A program made the position numbers and the translations under genes. From an uncultured Lachnospiraceae bacterium (GTDB lineage Bacteria; Bacillota; Clostridia; Lachnospirales; Lachnospiraceae), in NCBI GenBank assembly GCA_946413945.1, contig CAMKMR010000007.1:1-17380 (forward strand): a DNA stretch of 17,380 nucleotides. The letters run 5' to 3'. Position 1 is the first letter of the stretch; each line of letters starts with the position of its first letter. The notes under the pieces were generated by a model, which saw only the letters and a program-made list of their open reading frames with translations, made no database searches and had not been told where the DNA came from. Shown here piece by piece: positions 1 through 6,610 of this stretch.

Positions 1-2
1 AC

Positions 3-1013
3 GCTTCCGTTATTTTTTAGATAAGTTTTTAGAACAAAGGCAAGATCCGTGTCCTTCTTTTTATCATAACTGATTATAGGCTTTAAAGTATTGGAATAAA
101 AATCTCTGATTATGTCCTTATCCTCAATCCCCATAAGGATCCGGTAAAGTCCCAGATCAGGATAAAAATAAAGAGAACTGTCGATATTTCCGGTCCTTTG
201 AAGCTGGCAAATGGATCTGGCCTGATTATTACTTTTGTAAAGGCATCTTAGACTTTGCGTTAGTTTTCCGGCCCCGAAGAGAGGGCGAATATCTGATGGC
301 AATTCTTTTTTTATATGTGTAATATATTCACATAAAAGAGATCTGATCTCCGCTTCGGTTTTATTTGCAATGATGGTGATAATCTCTGTATCTCTATTAA
401 AAACAAGCACATTTTTATAGTGATGCTGAATAAATAAATCAAGCGAAATAATAAAATTATCAATGTTAAAATGATATGCGCTTCCGTCCAGCTGAGTTAC
501 AAATGCACAGTATCTCCAATTGGAATGAAATCCTCTTTGTGAAAGTGGTACCAGATATAGTTCAGGCTGATTTGGAAAAAGAATGGCGTTCTTAAAGGCG
601 GAAGCTGTTTCATATTTTTTTTGTTCATCCCGGCTTAAGGTAAGGCTAAAAATCCTGGTAATCTCAGCCAAATGAACTCTCCAGGGGACAATATAGAGAG
701 GAAATGAATTTATATTACAATAATCAATAACCTCTTTTGGAATTTCAGAAATAAAAGGACCAATATTCACAATCATGCCGGCTGCTTTTTTTTCATGGAC
801 CATTTTAACCAGATCCATAAATGCCTCTTTGTTGCCATTTACACCGAGGCCTGTAGTGATTATTATCTCGCCCCCTTCCATAAAGGTTGAAGCTTCGGTA
901 GTCTCAACCATATGGACCCAGTTTACAGCATTGTGAATACCGCCCTCGCCTGCTATAAGGGATACATCTGTTTTTTTTACTTTTTCAATCAGTTTTTCAA
1001 GTTCAATAGCCAT
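3..1013 (-). CDS. PucR-family transcriptional regulator, C-terminal end outside window
   Basis: Reading the minus strand from ATG at 1013 gives 337 open codons to the window edge, beginning MAIELEKLIEKVKKTDVSLI. The start follows an AGGAGG site by 5-6 bases. Residues about 1-120 look like the PucR N-terminal ligand-sensing domain (for example GGEIIITTGLG, about residues 48-58, and AAGMIVNIGPF). The middle (about 160-275) fits the GGDEF-like CdaR region. The last part, with LGLYRIL and a run ending YDKKKDTDLAFVLKTYL, is the characteristic lead-in to the PucR/CdaR C-terminal helix-turn-helix, which would lie beyond position 1. PucR-type proteins typically activate purine or other nitrogen-compound catabolic genes. 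Here the gene is divergent from the aminotransferase unit, so it is the likely local regulator. The family call is firm; the ligand is unknown, with a pyrimidine or pathway intermediate inferred from context. Confidence 0.88.
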   Translation of the reverse strand, partial: MAIELEKLIEKVKKTDVSLIAGEGGIHNAVNWVHMVETTEASTFMEGGEIIITTGLGVNGNKEAFMDLVKMVHEKKAAGMIVNIGPFISEIPKEVIDYCNINSFPLYIVPWRVHLAEITRIFSLTLSRDEQKKYETASAFKNAILFPNQPELYLVPLSQRGFHSNWRYCAFVTQLDGSAYHFNIDNFIISLDLFIQHHYKNVLVFNRDTEIITIIANKTEAEIRSLLCEYITHIKKELPSDIRPLFGAGKLTQSLRCLYKSNNQARSICQLQRTGNIDSSLYFYPDLGLYRILMGIEDKDIIRDFYSNTLKPIISYDKKKDTDLAFVLKTYLKNNGS

Positions 1014-1043
1014 GTTATGTCCTCCTAAAATTGCAAAAAGAAC

Positions 1044-1087
1044 AAAAAAAGAACAAGGGTGGTTCCATAGAACGCCCTTGTTCTTTT
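1044..1087 (-). terminator. Terminator-like hairpin in the pucR leader (possible attenuator)
   Basis: On the minus strand, AAAAGAACAAGGG (1087-1075) pairs perfectly over 13 bp with CCCTTGTTCTTTT (1059-1047). An inner GTTC/GAAC stem (1073-1070 with 1065-1062) closes a 4-base loop. Seven T residues follow (1050-1044). This has the form of a strong intrinsic terminator, yet it lies 5' of the regulator start codon and begins at the predicted transcript start. On the plus strand the tail is only TTTT. It could be a leader attenuator, a 5' stabilising hairpin, or a DNA-level operator. Confidence 0.6.
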
Positions 1088-1094
1088 GCAAGAA

Positions 1095-1123
1095 ATATTA
1101 ATCGAAATAGTTTAATAAGTCAA
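1095..1123 (-). promoter_or_regulatory. Promoter of the pucR-like gene
   Basis: On the minus strand, TTGACT (1123-1118) is followed after exactly 17 bases by TAATAT (1100-1095). Transcription would start near 1088, leaving a leader of about 75 nt whose first 40 nt form the hairpin at 1047-1087. Assigned by consensus only. Confidence 0.6.
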
Positions 1124-1138
1124 GTCTTATATTCTTAT

Positions 1139-1172
1139 ATGTAACATTCCGTTATATACAAAAAGGTTACAT
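1139..1172. repeat. Inverted repeat ATGTAAC-N20-GTTACAT in the divergent intergenic region
   Basis: ATGTAAC (1139-1145) and GTTACAT (1166-1172) are perfect 7-bp inverted arms around a 20-bp spacer, upstream of both divergent promoters. The centre lies about 67 bp upstream of the predicted pucR transcript start and about 110 bp upstream of the aminotransferase start. A two-half-site regulator operator is possible but unproven. Confidence 0.4.
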
Positions 1173-1192
1173 TTTTTACAATAAGTTTTGTT

Positions 1193-1208
1193 TTGTGCCT
1201 TAGCACAT
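1193..1208. promoter_or_regulatory. Candidate operator copy 1, TTGTGC-N4-GCACAT
   Basis: TTGTGC (1193-1198), spacer CTTA, GCACAT (1203-1208): 5 bp of perfect symmetry plus one outer mismatch. The centre (1200.5) is 29.5 bp before the -35 box at 1230. The same element with identical placement occurs at 3854-3869 before the transporter promoter. It is followed by a run of T, so a weak terminator reading is possible, but the 5-bp stem is poor for that. Confidence 0.55.
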
Positions 1209-1229
1209 TTTTTTTTAGGCTTAAGGTCA

Positions 1230-1258
1230 TTGTTTAGAATTAGAGAGAAAAATATAAT
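1230..1258 (+). promoter_or_regulatory. Promoter of the aminotransferase-dehydrogenase unit
   Basis: TTGTTT (1230-1235), a 17-base spacer and a perfect TATAAT (1253-1258). Transcription would start near 1265, giving a leader of about 52 nt with AAGGAGG at 1302-1308. The weak -35 box fits dependence on an activator bound at the palindrome upstream. Confidence 0.65.
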
Positions 1259-1316
1259 CTGAGGCATAGTATAAAGAATCAAAATACCAAGTAAAAAAGC
1301 TAAGGAGGAGAATGAT

Positions 1317-2642
1317 ATGAATGAAAAAACAGTTTCGATAAAAGAAAAGCAGAAGAAATATGTATTGCAGTCCTGGAATGCTCAGAAGAATATTGATCCC
1401 ATACCTATTGAGAAAGCAGACAATATTTATATCTACGACTATGAAGGAAAAAGATATGCAGATATGTCCTCAATGCATGTAAATATGAATTTAGGCTATG
1501 GCAATAAAGATATAAATGAAGCCATTAAAAAGAAGCTGGATAGATATGCCTTCATCAGCGAAGCTTATGGTGATGAGGACAGGGCGAATCTTGCGAAACT
1601 TATAATCAGTCTCCTTCCAGATAATATGGGCAAAGTATTCTTTACCAATGCTGGTGCGGATGCCAATGAAAATGCCATAAAGATAGCAAGAATGTTTACA
1701 GGAAGAAATAAGATATTTTCGAGATATCGTTCATATCATGGTTCTTCATTTGGGGCAGGAAATCTTACAGGTGAACCAAGAAGATTTGCTCTTGAGCCGG
1801 GAGTTCCGGGCTTTGTAAAGTTTAGAGATCCATATAGATATAGAGATAATCTTCCGTTTACAGAAGAAGAATATACAAAGTACTGCCTTAAAATGTTAGA
1901 AGAGCAGATTCTTTATGAAAATCCTGATAACGTTGCAGCCATAATAATGGAAACAATAACAGGAACAAATGGAATTATCATCCCTCCAAAGGGCTATCTT
2001 CCGGGGGTTAGAAAAATCTGTGACAAGTATGGAATCCTTATGGTATGTGATGAAGTAATGGCAGGATGGTGCAGAACAGGAAAAATGTTTGCCTTCCAGA
2101 ACTTTGATGTTAAGCCGGACATAGTAACATTTGCGAAGGGTGTTACATGCGGATATGTGCAGCTAGGCGGAGTTGCGGTTTCAAAAGAGATAGCTGCTTA
2201 TTTTGATGATCATGTCCTTTCCTGTGGACTCACGTATAATGGTCATCCACTGGCCTGCGCAGCAGGACTTGCCTGTGTAAATTATTATCTTAAAAATGAT
2301 ATCGAGGCACATGTTAGAGAAGTAGGTAAGGTGTTAGGACAGGTACTTGAAGAACTTAAGGAAAAGCATGTTTGTGTGGGAGATGTTAGATATATAGGGC
2401 TTTTCTCAAGCATTGAGCTGGTAAAAGATAAGGAAAGTCGTGAGCCGTTGGTACCATTTGGAAGAGATCCGGAGGGAAAGATGAAGAAGATACTTTCTGA
2501 TCTTAAGAAAACGGGATTTCTTACATTTGGACATGAAAACATGATCCTTGTTGCACCGCCTCTGATTATAACTGCAGACCAGATAAGAGAAGAAATGGAA
2601 AAGGTCGATAAAGTTCTTGTTGATGTTGATAATAGCCTGTAA
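1317..2642 (+). CDS. Class III PLP-dependent aminotransferase, probable beta-alanine transaminase
   Basis: The protein is 441 aa, full length for class III (omega) aminotransferases. The start is set by AAGGAGG 8 bases upstream. The PLP-site aspartate is D245 in CDEVMAGWCRTG and the Schiff-base lysine is K274 in DIVTFAKG. Class III enzymes move an amino group from a terminal amine to pyruvate or 2-oxoglutarate. With dihydropyrimidinase, N-carbamoyl amidohydrolase and an aldehyde-reducing dehydrogenase nearby, the best-supported substrate is beta-alanine, giving malonate semialdehyde. The closest alternative chemistry is taurine to sulfoacetaldehyde, because taurine:pyruvate aminotransferases belong to the same class and taurine is the sulfonate analogue of beta-alanine. 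The amino acceptor cannot be read from sequence. It is transcribed with the dehydrogenase 60 bp downstream. Confidence 0.85.
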   Translation: MNEKTVSIKEKQKKYVLQSWNAQKNIDPIPIEKADNIYIYDYEGKRYADMSSMHVNMNLGYGNKDINEAIKKKLDRYAFISEAYGDEDRANLAKLIISLLPDNMGKVFFTNAGADANENAIKIARMFTGRNKIFSRYRSYHGSSFGAGNLTGEPRRFALEPGVPGFVKFRDPYRYRDNLPFTEEEYTKYCLKMLEEQILYENPDNVAAIIMETITGTNGIIIPPKGYLPGVRKICDKYGILMVCDEVMAGWCRTGKMFAFQNFDVKPDIVTFAKGVTCGYVQLGGVAVSKEIAAYFDDHVLSCGLTYNGHPLACAAGLACVNYYLKNDIEAHVREVGKVLGQVLEELKEKHVCVGDVRYIGLFSSIELVKDKESREPLVPFGRDPEGKMKKILSDLKKTGFLTFGHENMILVAPPLIITADQIREEMEKVDKVLVDVDNSL

Positions 2643-2702
2643 ATATACAATAAAAACAATACAAAACTAAGTAAAAAGCATAGTAAATAAGGAGGGGGAT
2701 TT

Positions 2703-3872
2703 ATGGCAGAATTTAAGATTCCGGAGCATGTGTTTTTAGGGAAAGATGCGCTTATTGAAGCTTCTTTTGTTATTGAAAAATATGGAAATAAGGTCTTTAT
2801 AGTAACAGGAAAACATGTAGTTAAGTCGCCAATGATGGATCAGCTTAAGAAAATGTTGTATGACAAAGGAATTGCTTATTTTATTTTTGATGGTATAACA
2901 GGCGAACCCACGGATCTTATGATAGAAGAGGGAAAAAATGCTTATATTGAAAATTCCTGTGAATTCCTGATAGCTGTAGGAGGCGGAAGTCCGCTGGATT
3001 CTATGAAAGCTATTGCGGCAATGCTGGTTAATCCTGGGAAAATTGCGGATTATAACGGTAAAGAAATAGGAGGTAATCTGCCAAAGATGGTAGCAATCCC
3101 AACTACAGCAGGAACCGGATCAGAAGCTACAAAGTTCTCTGTTATAACTGATAGTAAGAGGGGGATTAAAATGCTCCTTAAAGGAAATAAGCTTATCCCC
3201 GATATAGCTATACTGAATCATCTTTATACTGAAGATATGCCAATGCAGGTGACTGTTTCTACGGGACTTGATGCTCTGACTCATGCTATTGAGGCATATA
3301 CCTCAATAAAGGCTTCAAGACTTACAGATATATATGCCCTCACTGCTGTTAAAAAGATCATGAAATATCTTCCAATTGCTGTTAACAATGGTTATGTAGA
3401 GAAGGCCAGAGAGGAAATGCAGCTAGCTTCATTTTTAGCTGGTGTATGTATAAATAATTCAAGTGTCACGTTAGTTCACGGAATGAGCCGTCCTATAGGA
3501 GCAATTTTCCATACTCCACATGGATTATCAAATGCAATGCTGCTGGATACATGTCTTACCTTTGCTATGGATGGGGCATATGACAGATTTGCAGATCTTG
3601 CCGTGGCGGCTGAAATAGAAGGACTGGATAGCTGTAAGGATGACAGGTATAAGGCTGAATTATTTATCAAGGCTCTTAGAGACCTGATAAAAATCTGTCA
3701 GGTTCCGACATTAGAAGAATATGGCATTGATAAGGATGCTTTTATGGAAAATTTAGATAAAATGTCAGAGGATGCAATAGCATCAGGAAGTCCTGCAAAT
3801 ACGAGGAAAGCAGTTAGTAAAGAGGACTGTATCTTGCTTTACAAAGAAGCTTTTTGTGCACAGGCACAATAA
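2703..3872 (+). CDS. Iron-type alcohol dehydrogenase, probable malonate semialdehyde reductase
   Basis: The protein is 389 aa, normal for group III metal-dependent alcohol dehydrogenases. GGAGGGGG lies 4 bases before the ATG. The nucleotide-binding motif GGGSPLDSMKA is present. The four expected metal ligands are visible: D190 and H194 in GLDALTHAIEAY, then H259 and H273 in VHGMSRPIGAIFHTPHG, with the 14-residue spacing of the family. Such enzymes reduce short aldehydes with NAD(P)H. Paired with the aminotransferase, the inferred reaction is malonate semialdehyde to 3-hydroxypropionate, which removes a reactive aldehyde and regenerates NAD(P)+. Sulfoacetaldehyde reductases of taurine pathways can belong to the same superfamily, so that role remains possible. 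The last codons overlap the second candidate operator. Confidence 0.85.
   Translation: MAEFKIPEHVFLGKDALIEASFVIEKYGNKVFIVTGKHVVKSPMMDQLKKMLYDKGIAYFIFDGITGEPTDLMIEEGKNAYIENSCEFLIAVGGGSPLDSMKAIAAMLVNPGKIADYNGKEIGGNLPKMVAIPTTAGTGSEATKFSVITDSKRGIKMLLKGNKLIPDIAILNHLYTEDMPMQVTVSTGLDALTHAIEAYTSIKASRLTDIYALTAVKKIMKYLPIAVNNGYVEKAREEMQLASFLAGVCINNSSVTLVHGMSRPIGAIFHTPHGLSNAMLLDTCLTFAMDGAYDRFADLAVAAEIEGLDSCKDDRYKAELFIKALRDLIKICQVPTLEEYGIDKDAFMENLDKMSEDAIASGSPANTRKAVSKEDCILLYKEAFCAQAQ
3854..3869. promoter_or_regulatory. Candidate operator copy 2, TTGTGC-N4-GCACAA
   Basis: TTGTGC (3854-3859), spacer ACAG, GCACAA (3864-3869) form a perfect 6-bp inverted repeat inside the last codons of the dehydrogenase gene. 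The centre (3861.5) is 29.5 bp before the -35 box at 3891, exactly as for copy 1. The right half also takes part in a second repeat, GGCACA-N8-TGTGCC (3863-3882). Confidence 0.55.
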
Positions 3873-3890
3873 TTAATGTGCCAAGATGTA

Positions 3891-3919
3891 TTGTTTCACT
3901 AAAACGCTATGGATATACT
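3891..3919 (+). promoter_or_regulatory. Promoter of the transporter-catabolic unit
   Basis: TTGTTT (3891-3896), a 17-base spacer and TATACT (3914-3919), the same design as the promoter at 1230-1258. Predicted start is near 3926, just before the hairpin at 3929-3976. No comparable promoter is seen between that hairpin and the ATPase gene. Confidence 0.55.
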
Positions 3920-3928
3920 AAGCAACAT

Positions 3929-3981
3929 AAGGAATGGCAAAGGCGCTATCAAATAAAGAAAGCCCTGCCGTTCCTTTTTTT
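3929..3981 (+). terminator. Terminator-like hairpin between dehydrogenase and ABC genes (terminator or leader attenuator)
   Basis: AAGGAATGGCA (3929-3939) pairs over 11 bp, with one T-G wobble, to TGCCGTTCCTT (3966-3976). The 26-base loop contains a possible inner GGC/GCC stem. The T run covers 3975-3981. It could simply end the aminotransferase-dehydrogenase transcript. However, the predicted promoter of the next unit lies upstream of it, which would make it a leader attenuator that must be passed to express the transporter and catabolic genes. Confidence 0.65.
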
Positions 3982-4034
3982 CGTATAGTCAGAGGACTAG
4001 CTGTTCTTAAATAAAGTAACGATGGAGGTGGAAT

Positions 4035-4826
4035 ATGAAAGAACTTAAAGAAAGAGATATTGAGATAGAAGTAAGAGATCTGGGAGTTACATTTAAGGAT
4101 AATCGGGGAAATGATGTGCAAGCTTTAACCGGAGTAAATCTTAATATCCAAAAGGGAGAATTTGTTTCACTTCTTGGACCATCAGGTTGTGGAAAGACAA
4201 CCTTACTTAGATCTGTAGCAGATCTTCAGGTACCGACAGAAGGAGAGATTCATATATCAGGAAAGACACCAAAGGAAGTAAGACTTGAGGGGAAATTTGG
4301 TTTTGTTTTTCAGCAGCCGGTACTATTTAACTGGAGAACAGTCAGAAAAAATGTAGAACTTCCATTAGAGGTCATGTACTGGTCTAAGGAAGAGAGAAAG
4401 AAAAGAGCAGAAGAAATGCTTGAAATGGTTGGACTTAAAAACTTTATGAATCATTTTCCAAGTCAGCTGTCAGGAGGAATGCAGCAGAGAGTAAATATTG
4501 CAAGGGCTTTTGGACTAAAGCCAGAGATACTCCTAATGGATGAGCCATTTTCAGCTTTGGATGAATTTACAAAAGAGAAGTTACATGAGGATCTACTCCG
4601 AATCTGGAGACAGACAAATAAGACAGTACTTTTTGTAACGCATAATATTCAGGAGGCTGTTTTCTTATCAGACAGGGTATGTGTGCTTTCGCCTCATCCC
4701 GGAAGATTATCAGCTGTTGTAGATATTGATCTTCCAAGACCGAGAAACCTTGAAATGAAGGAAAGTCCTCATTTTACAGAACTGGTAAAGAAAGTAAGAG
4801 ATAGTTTTGAAGGAGGCAGCGTATGA
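4035..4826 (+). CDS. ABC transporter ATP-binding protein (nitrate/sulfonate/pyrimidine type)
   Basis: The protein is 263 aa. Walker A is GPSGCGKTT (residues 48-56), the signature is LSGGMQQR (145-152), and Walker B leads to DEP at 169-171. The switch histidine follows in FVTHN. The sequence is of the SsuB/TauB/ThiZ-like group that drives uptake of sulfonates, nitrate, thiamine precursors and pyrimidines. GGAGG at 4024-4028 supports the start; an internal ATG-rich region offers no better site. The stop overlaps the ATG of the first permease by ATGA. Uptake of a pyrimidine is inferred from the downstream catabolic genes, not from this protein alone. Confidence 0.9.
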   Translation: MKELKERDIEIEVRDLGVTFKDNRGNDVQALTGVNLNIQKGEFVSLLGPSGCGKTTLLRSVADLQVPTEGEIHISGKTPKEVRLEGKFGFVFQQPVLFNWRTVRKNVELPLEVMYWSKEERKKRAEEMLEMVGLKNFMNHFPSQLSGGMQQRVNIARAFGLKPEILLMDEPFSALDEFTKEKLHEDLLRIWRQTNKTVLFVTHNIQEAVFLSDRVCVLSPHPGRLSAVVDIDLPRPRNLEMKESPHFTELVKKVRDSFEGGSV

Positions 4827-5623
4827 CAAAACGAGCAAAGATAGCTTCAATAGTTTTTTGGCTGCTCCTTTTAATTATAGCTTGGGAGATAGGAGCAAAT
4901 GTAGTTGCTGCTACAAAAAGAACTCCTGAAAATATACTTCCTCATTTATATCAGATAATAGGAGGAGCCTTATCAGATAAGCCTGTTGCATCGGGAATTA
5001 GCGCGAGTCTGGTAGTACTTAGCAGTGCAAGACTTACACTTATGAGAGCACTCAATGGATACTTACTTGGTGGAATACTTGGATTTATATTTGCTTTGCT
5101 TATGAAAGCTTCGGGAATCATAGAAAAAATCCTTTTTCCATATTTAATGCTGATACAACTTATACCGGTTTTGGGACTTGCTCCGATCATACTTTCCATA
5201 ACAGGAGATATAAATAAGAGTCGTGTGATTATAGCCGCAATTCTTTCTTTTTATCCGGTAGCAGCAAATACACTGGCAGGGTTTAAGGCAGTTGAAAAAG
5301 AAAAATATGAATTAATGTATACCTATGCAGCAACAAAAAGAATCATTTTTATGAAGGTTTTAATACCTAGTTCTATCCCTTATCTTTTTACAGGCTTAAA
5401 GATATCAGCTCCAATGGCAGTTACAGCATCAATACTTGTGGATACTCTTCAGGGAGATGGAGGACTTGGTTGTATGCTTTCTCAATCCTTAAAGCACGCA
5501 ATGTCCATAAATGTATTCTGGCTTATTGTATTCTTCAGTGCATTTGTAGGAATCATAAGTACTTATCTTATAGGATTTATAGAGCTCCTTGTATCACCTG
5601 AAAAAAGATTAAAGAAGCATTAA
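4823..5623 (+). CDS. ABC transporter permease 1 (BPD-type)
   Basis: The protein is 266 aa with about six hydrophobic segments, typical of SsuC/ThiX-like permeases. It begins inside the stop of the ATPase gene (ATGA overlap), with AGGAGG at 4811-4816, so translation is probably coupled. The coupling-helix region reads YAATKR at residues 168-173, followed by IPSSIPYLFTGLK. The usual EAA motif has Ala-Ala then a glycine; here a lysine stands near the glycine position, and the same is true of the second permease. It probably pairs with that permease as a heterodimer in the cytoplasmic membrane. Confidence 0.88.
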   Translation: MTKRAKIASIVFWLLLLIIAWEIGANVVAATKRTPENILPHLYQIIGGALSDKPVASGISASLVVLSSARLTLMRALNGYLLGGILGFIFALLMKASGIIEKILFPYLMLIQLIPVLGLAPIILSITGDINKSRVIIAAILSFYPVAANTLAGFKAVEKEKYELMYTYAATKRIIFMKVLIPSSIPYLFTGLKISAPMAVTASILVDTLQGDGGLGCMLSQSLKHAMSINVFWLIVFFSAFVGIISTYLIGFIELLVSPEKRLKKH

Positions 5624-5641
5624 AAAAGGAGATGATGGCTA

Positions 5642-6475
5642 ATGAAAAGAAAAAGAAAGAAAAGCGTCTTTAAGAGAATATCAGAAAATAAAAGATATCA
5701 GTCACTATCTGCAGTTATTTATCCCTTTTTATTTGGTCTTCTTATCTTATTTTTGTGGGAGGACGGTATGTTTAATAAATGGTTTGGGACAGATGAATAT
5801 ACTCTTCCAAGTCCTTCGAAGATAGCAGCTATTTTTATGGACATAAAAGATAAGATTGCTGGAAATGTTACTGATACCATTTTAGTCGCTGGTCTTGGTC
5901 TTTTAATCGGAAGTTTATTAGGTTATATCATTGCTCTTCTGGCAGCTACATTTCCAAGAATAGGAAGTGGAGGACTTGCGATAATAGGTGCATTTGCATC
6001 TATTCCGGTAGTTGCGCTGGCACCGGTTATGACTAATTGGACAAAATCAGTATCTCCAGAAGCAAGCGTAAGAAGTATGGTGGCAAAGATAATAGTTGTA
6101 AGTCTTATCGCAGCGGCAAATATGGGACTGAACGCCTACAGAGGACTTAGCGAATTGCCAGCATATGCAAAGGATTTGATGAAGACTTATGCAGCAAAGA
6201 AAAGAGTTGTGATCTTTAAATTAAGGATTCCAAATTCAATACCATATATATTCATTTCACTTAAGGTTTCAGTCCCAGCCAGCATAATGACAGCTATCGT
6301 CAGTGAATATTTTGCAGAATATATAACAGGTGTTGGAAGACAGATAAGAGAAAATATAGTACTTGCCCAGTATTCAACAGCATGGGCTTATATAGCAACA
6401 GCCTGCATGATTGGTGTCATATCATATGCATTGTTAATGATAATTCAGGCAATATGTCTGAGAAGATATCACTAA
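5642..6475 (+). CDS. ABC transporter permease 2 (BPD-type)
   Basis: The protein is 277 aa. It has a strongly basic N terminus (MKRKRKKSVFKR) and then about six membrane segments. An AAGGAG site at 5626-5631 precedes the ATG; the nearby ATGs at 5632 and 5635 are in another frame and run into an early stop. The coupling motif is YAAKKR at residues 183-188 followed by IPNSIPYIFISLK, again without the usual glycine. Having two distinct permease genes rather than one homodimeric permease is typical of a subset of this transporter class. It is 18 bp downstream of permease 1. Confidence 0.88.
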   Translation: MKRKRKKSVFKRISENKRYQSLSAVIYPFLFGLLILFLWEDGMFNKWFGTDEYTLPSPSKIAAIFMDIKDKIAGNVTDTILVAGLGLLIGSLLGYIIALLAATFPRIGSGGLAIIGAFASIPVVALAPVMTNWTKSVSPEASVRSMVAKIIVVSLIAAANMGLNAYRGLSELPAYAKDLMKTYAAKKRVVIFKLRIPNSIPYIFISLKVSVPASIMTAIVSEYFAEYITGVGRQIRENIVLAQYSTAWAYIATACMIGVISYALLMIIQAICLRRYH

Positions 6476-6540
6476 GCAGAATGAAAAAATAATAAATTCG
6501 TTATGTAGCCAGTAAGGAGCAATGTGATGATTTAAAAATG

Positions 6541-6567
6541 ATGAATCCCGGTTGATCCGGTCTTCAT
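6541..6567 (+). other. Small hairpin ahead of the binding-protein gene
   Basis: ATGAA (6541-6545) and CCGG (6548-6551) pair with CCGG (6557-6560) and TTCAT (6563-6567) around a TTGAT loop and a 2x2 internal loop. There is no T tract, so it is not a terminator. It sits in the 135-bp gap between permease 2 and the binding protein. An RNA processing or stabilising role, raising binding-protein output, is possible. Confidence 0.3.
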
Positions 6568-6610
6568 ATAGAAACTGATGATGATTACTAATAATAAGGA
6601 GGAAAGACTT

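Noticed and set aside
1053..1087. T-box riboswitch terminator: plus strand has AAGGGTGGTTCC before a matching CCCTT arm
   Set aside because: The ACCGCG part of the T-box is missing, the upstream leader space is occupied by the opposite-strand regulator gene, the plus-strand T tract is short, and the better terminator reads on the minus strand.
3873..4034. Known riboswitch (TPP, purine, xanthine type) or PyrR site before the ABC genes
   Set aside because: I could not match the conserved TPP core, purine-junction motifs or a PyrR anti-antiterminator sequence; only a simple hairpin with a T tract is supported.
6578..6610. Earlier in-frame ATG for the binding protein (11 extra residues)
   Set aside because: It lacks a ribosome site at proper distance and would bury the lipoprotein signal peptide; AAGGAGG fits ATG 6611.
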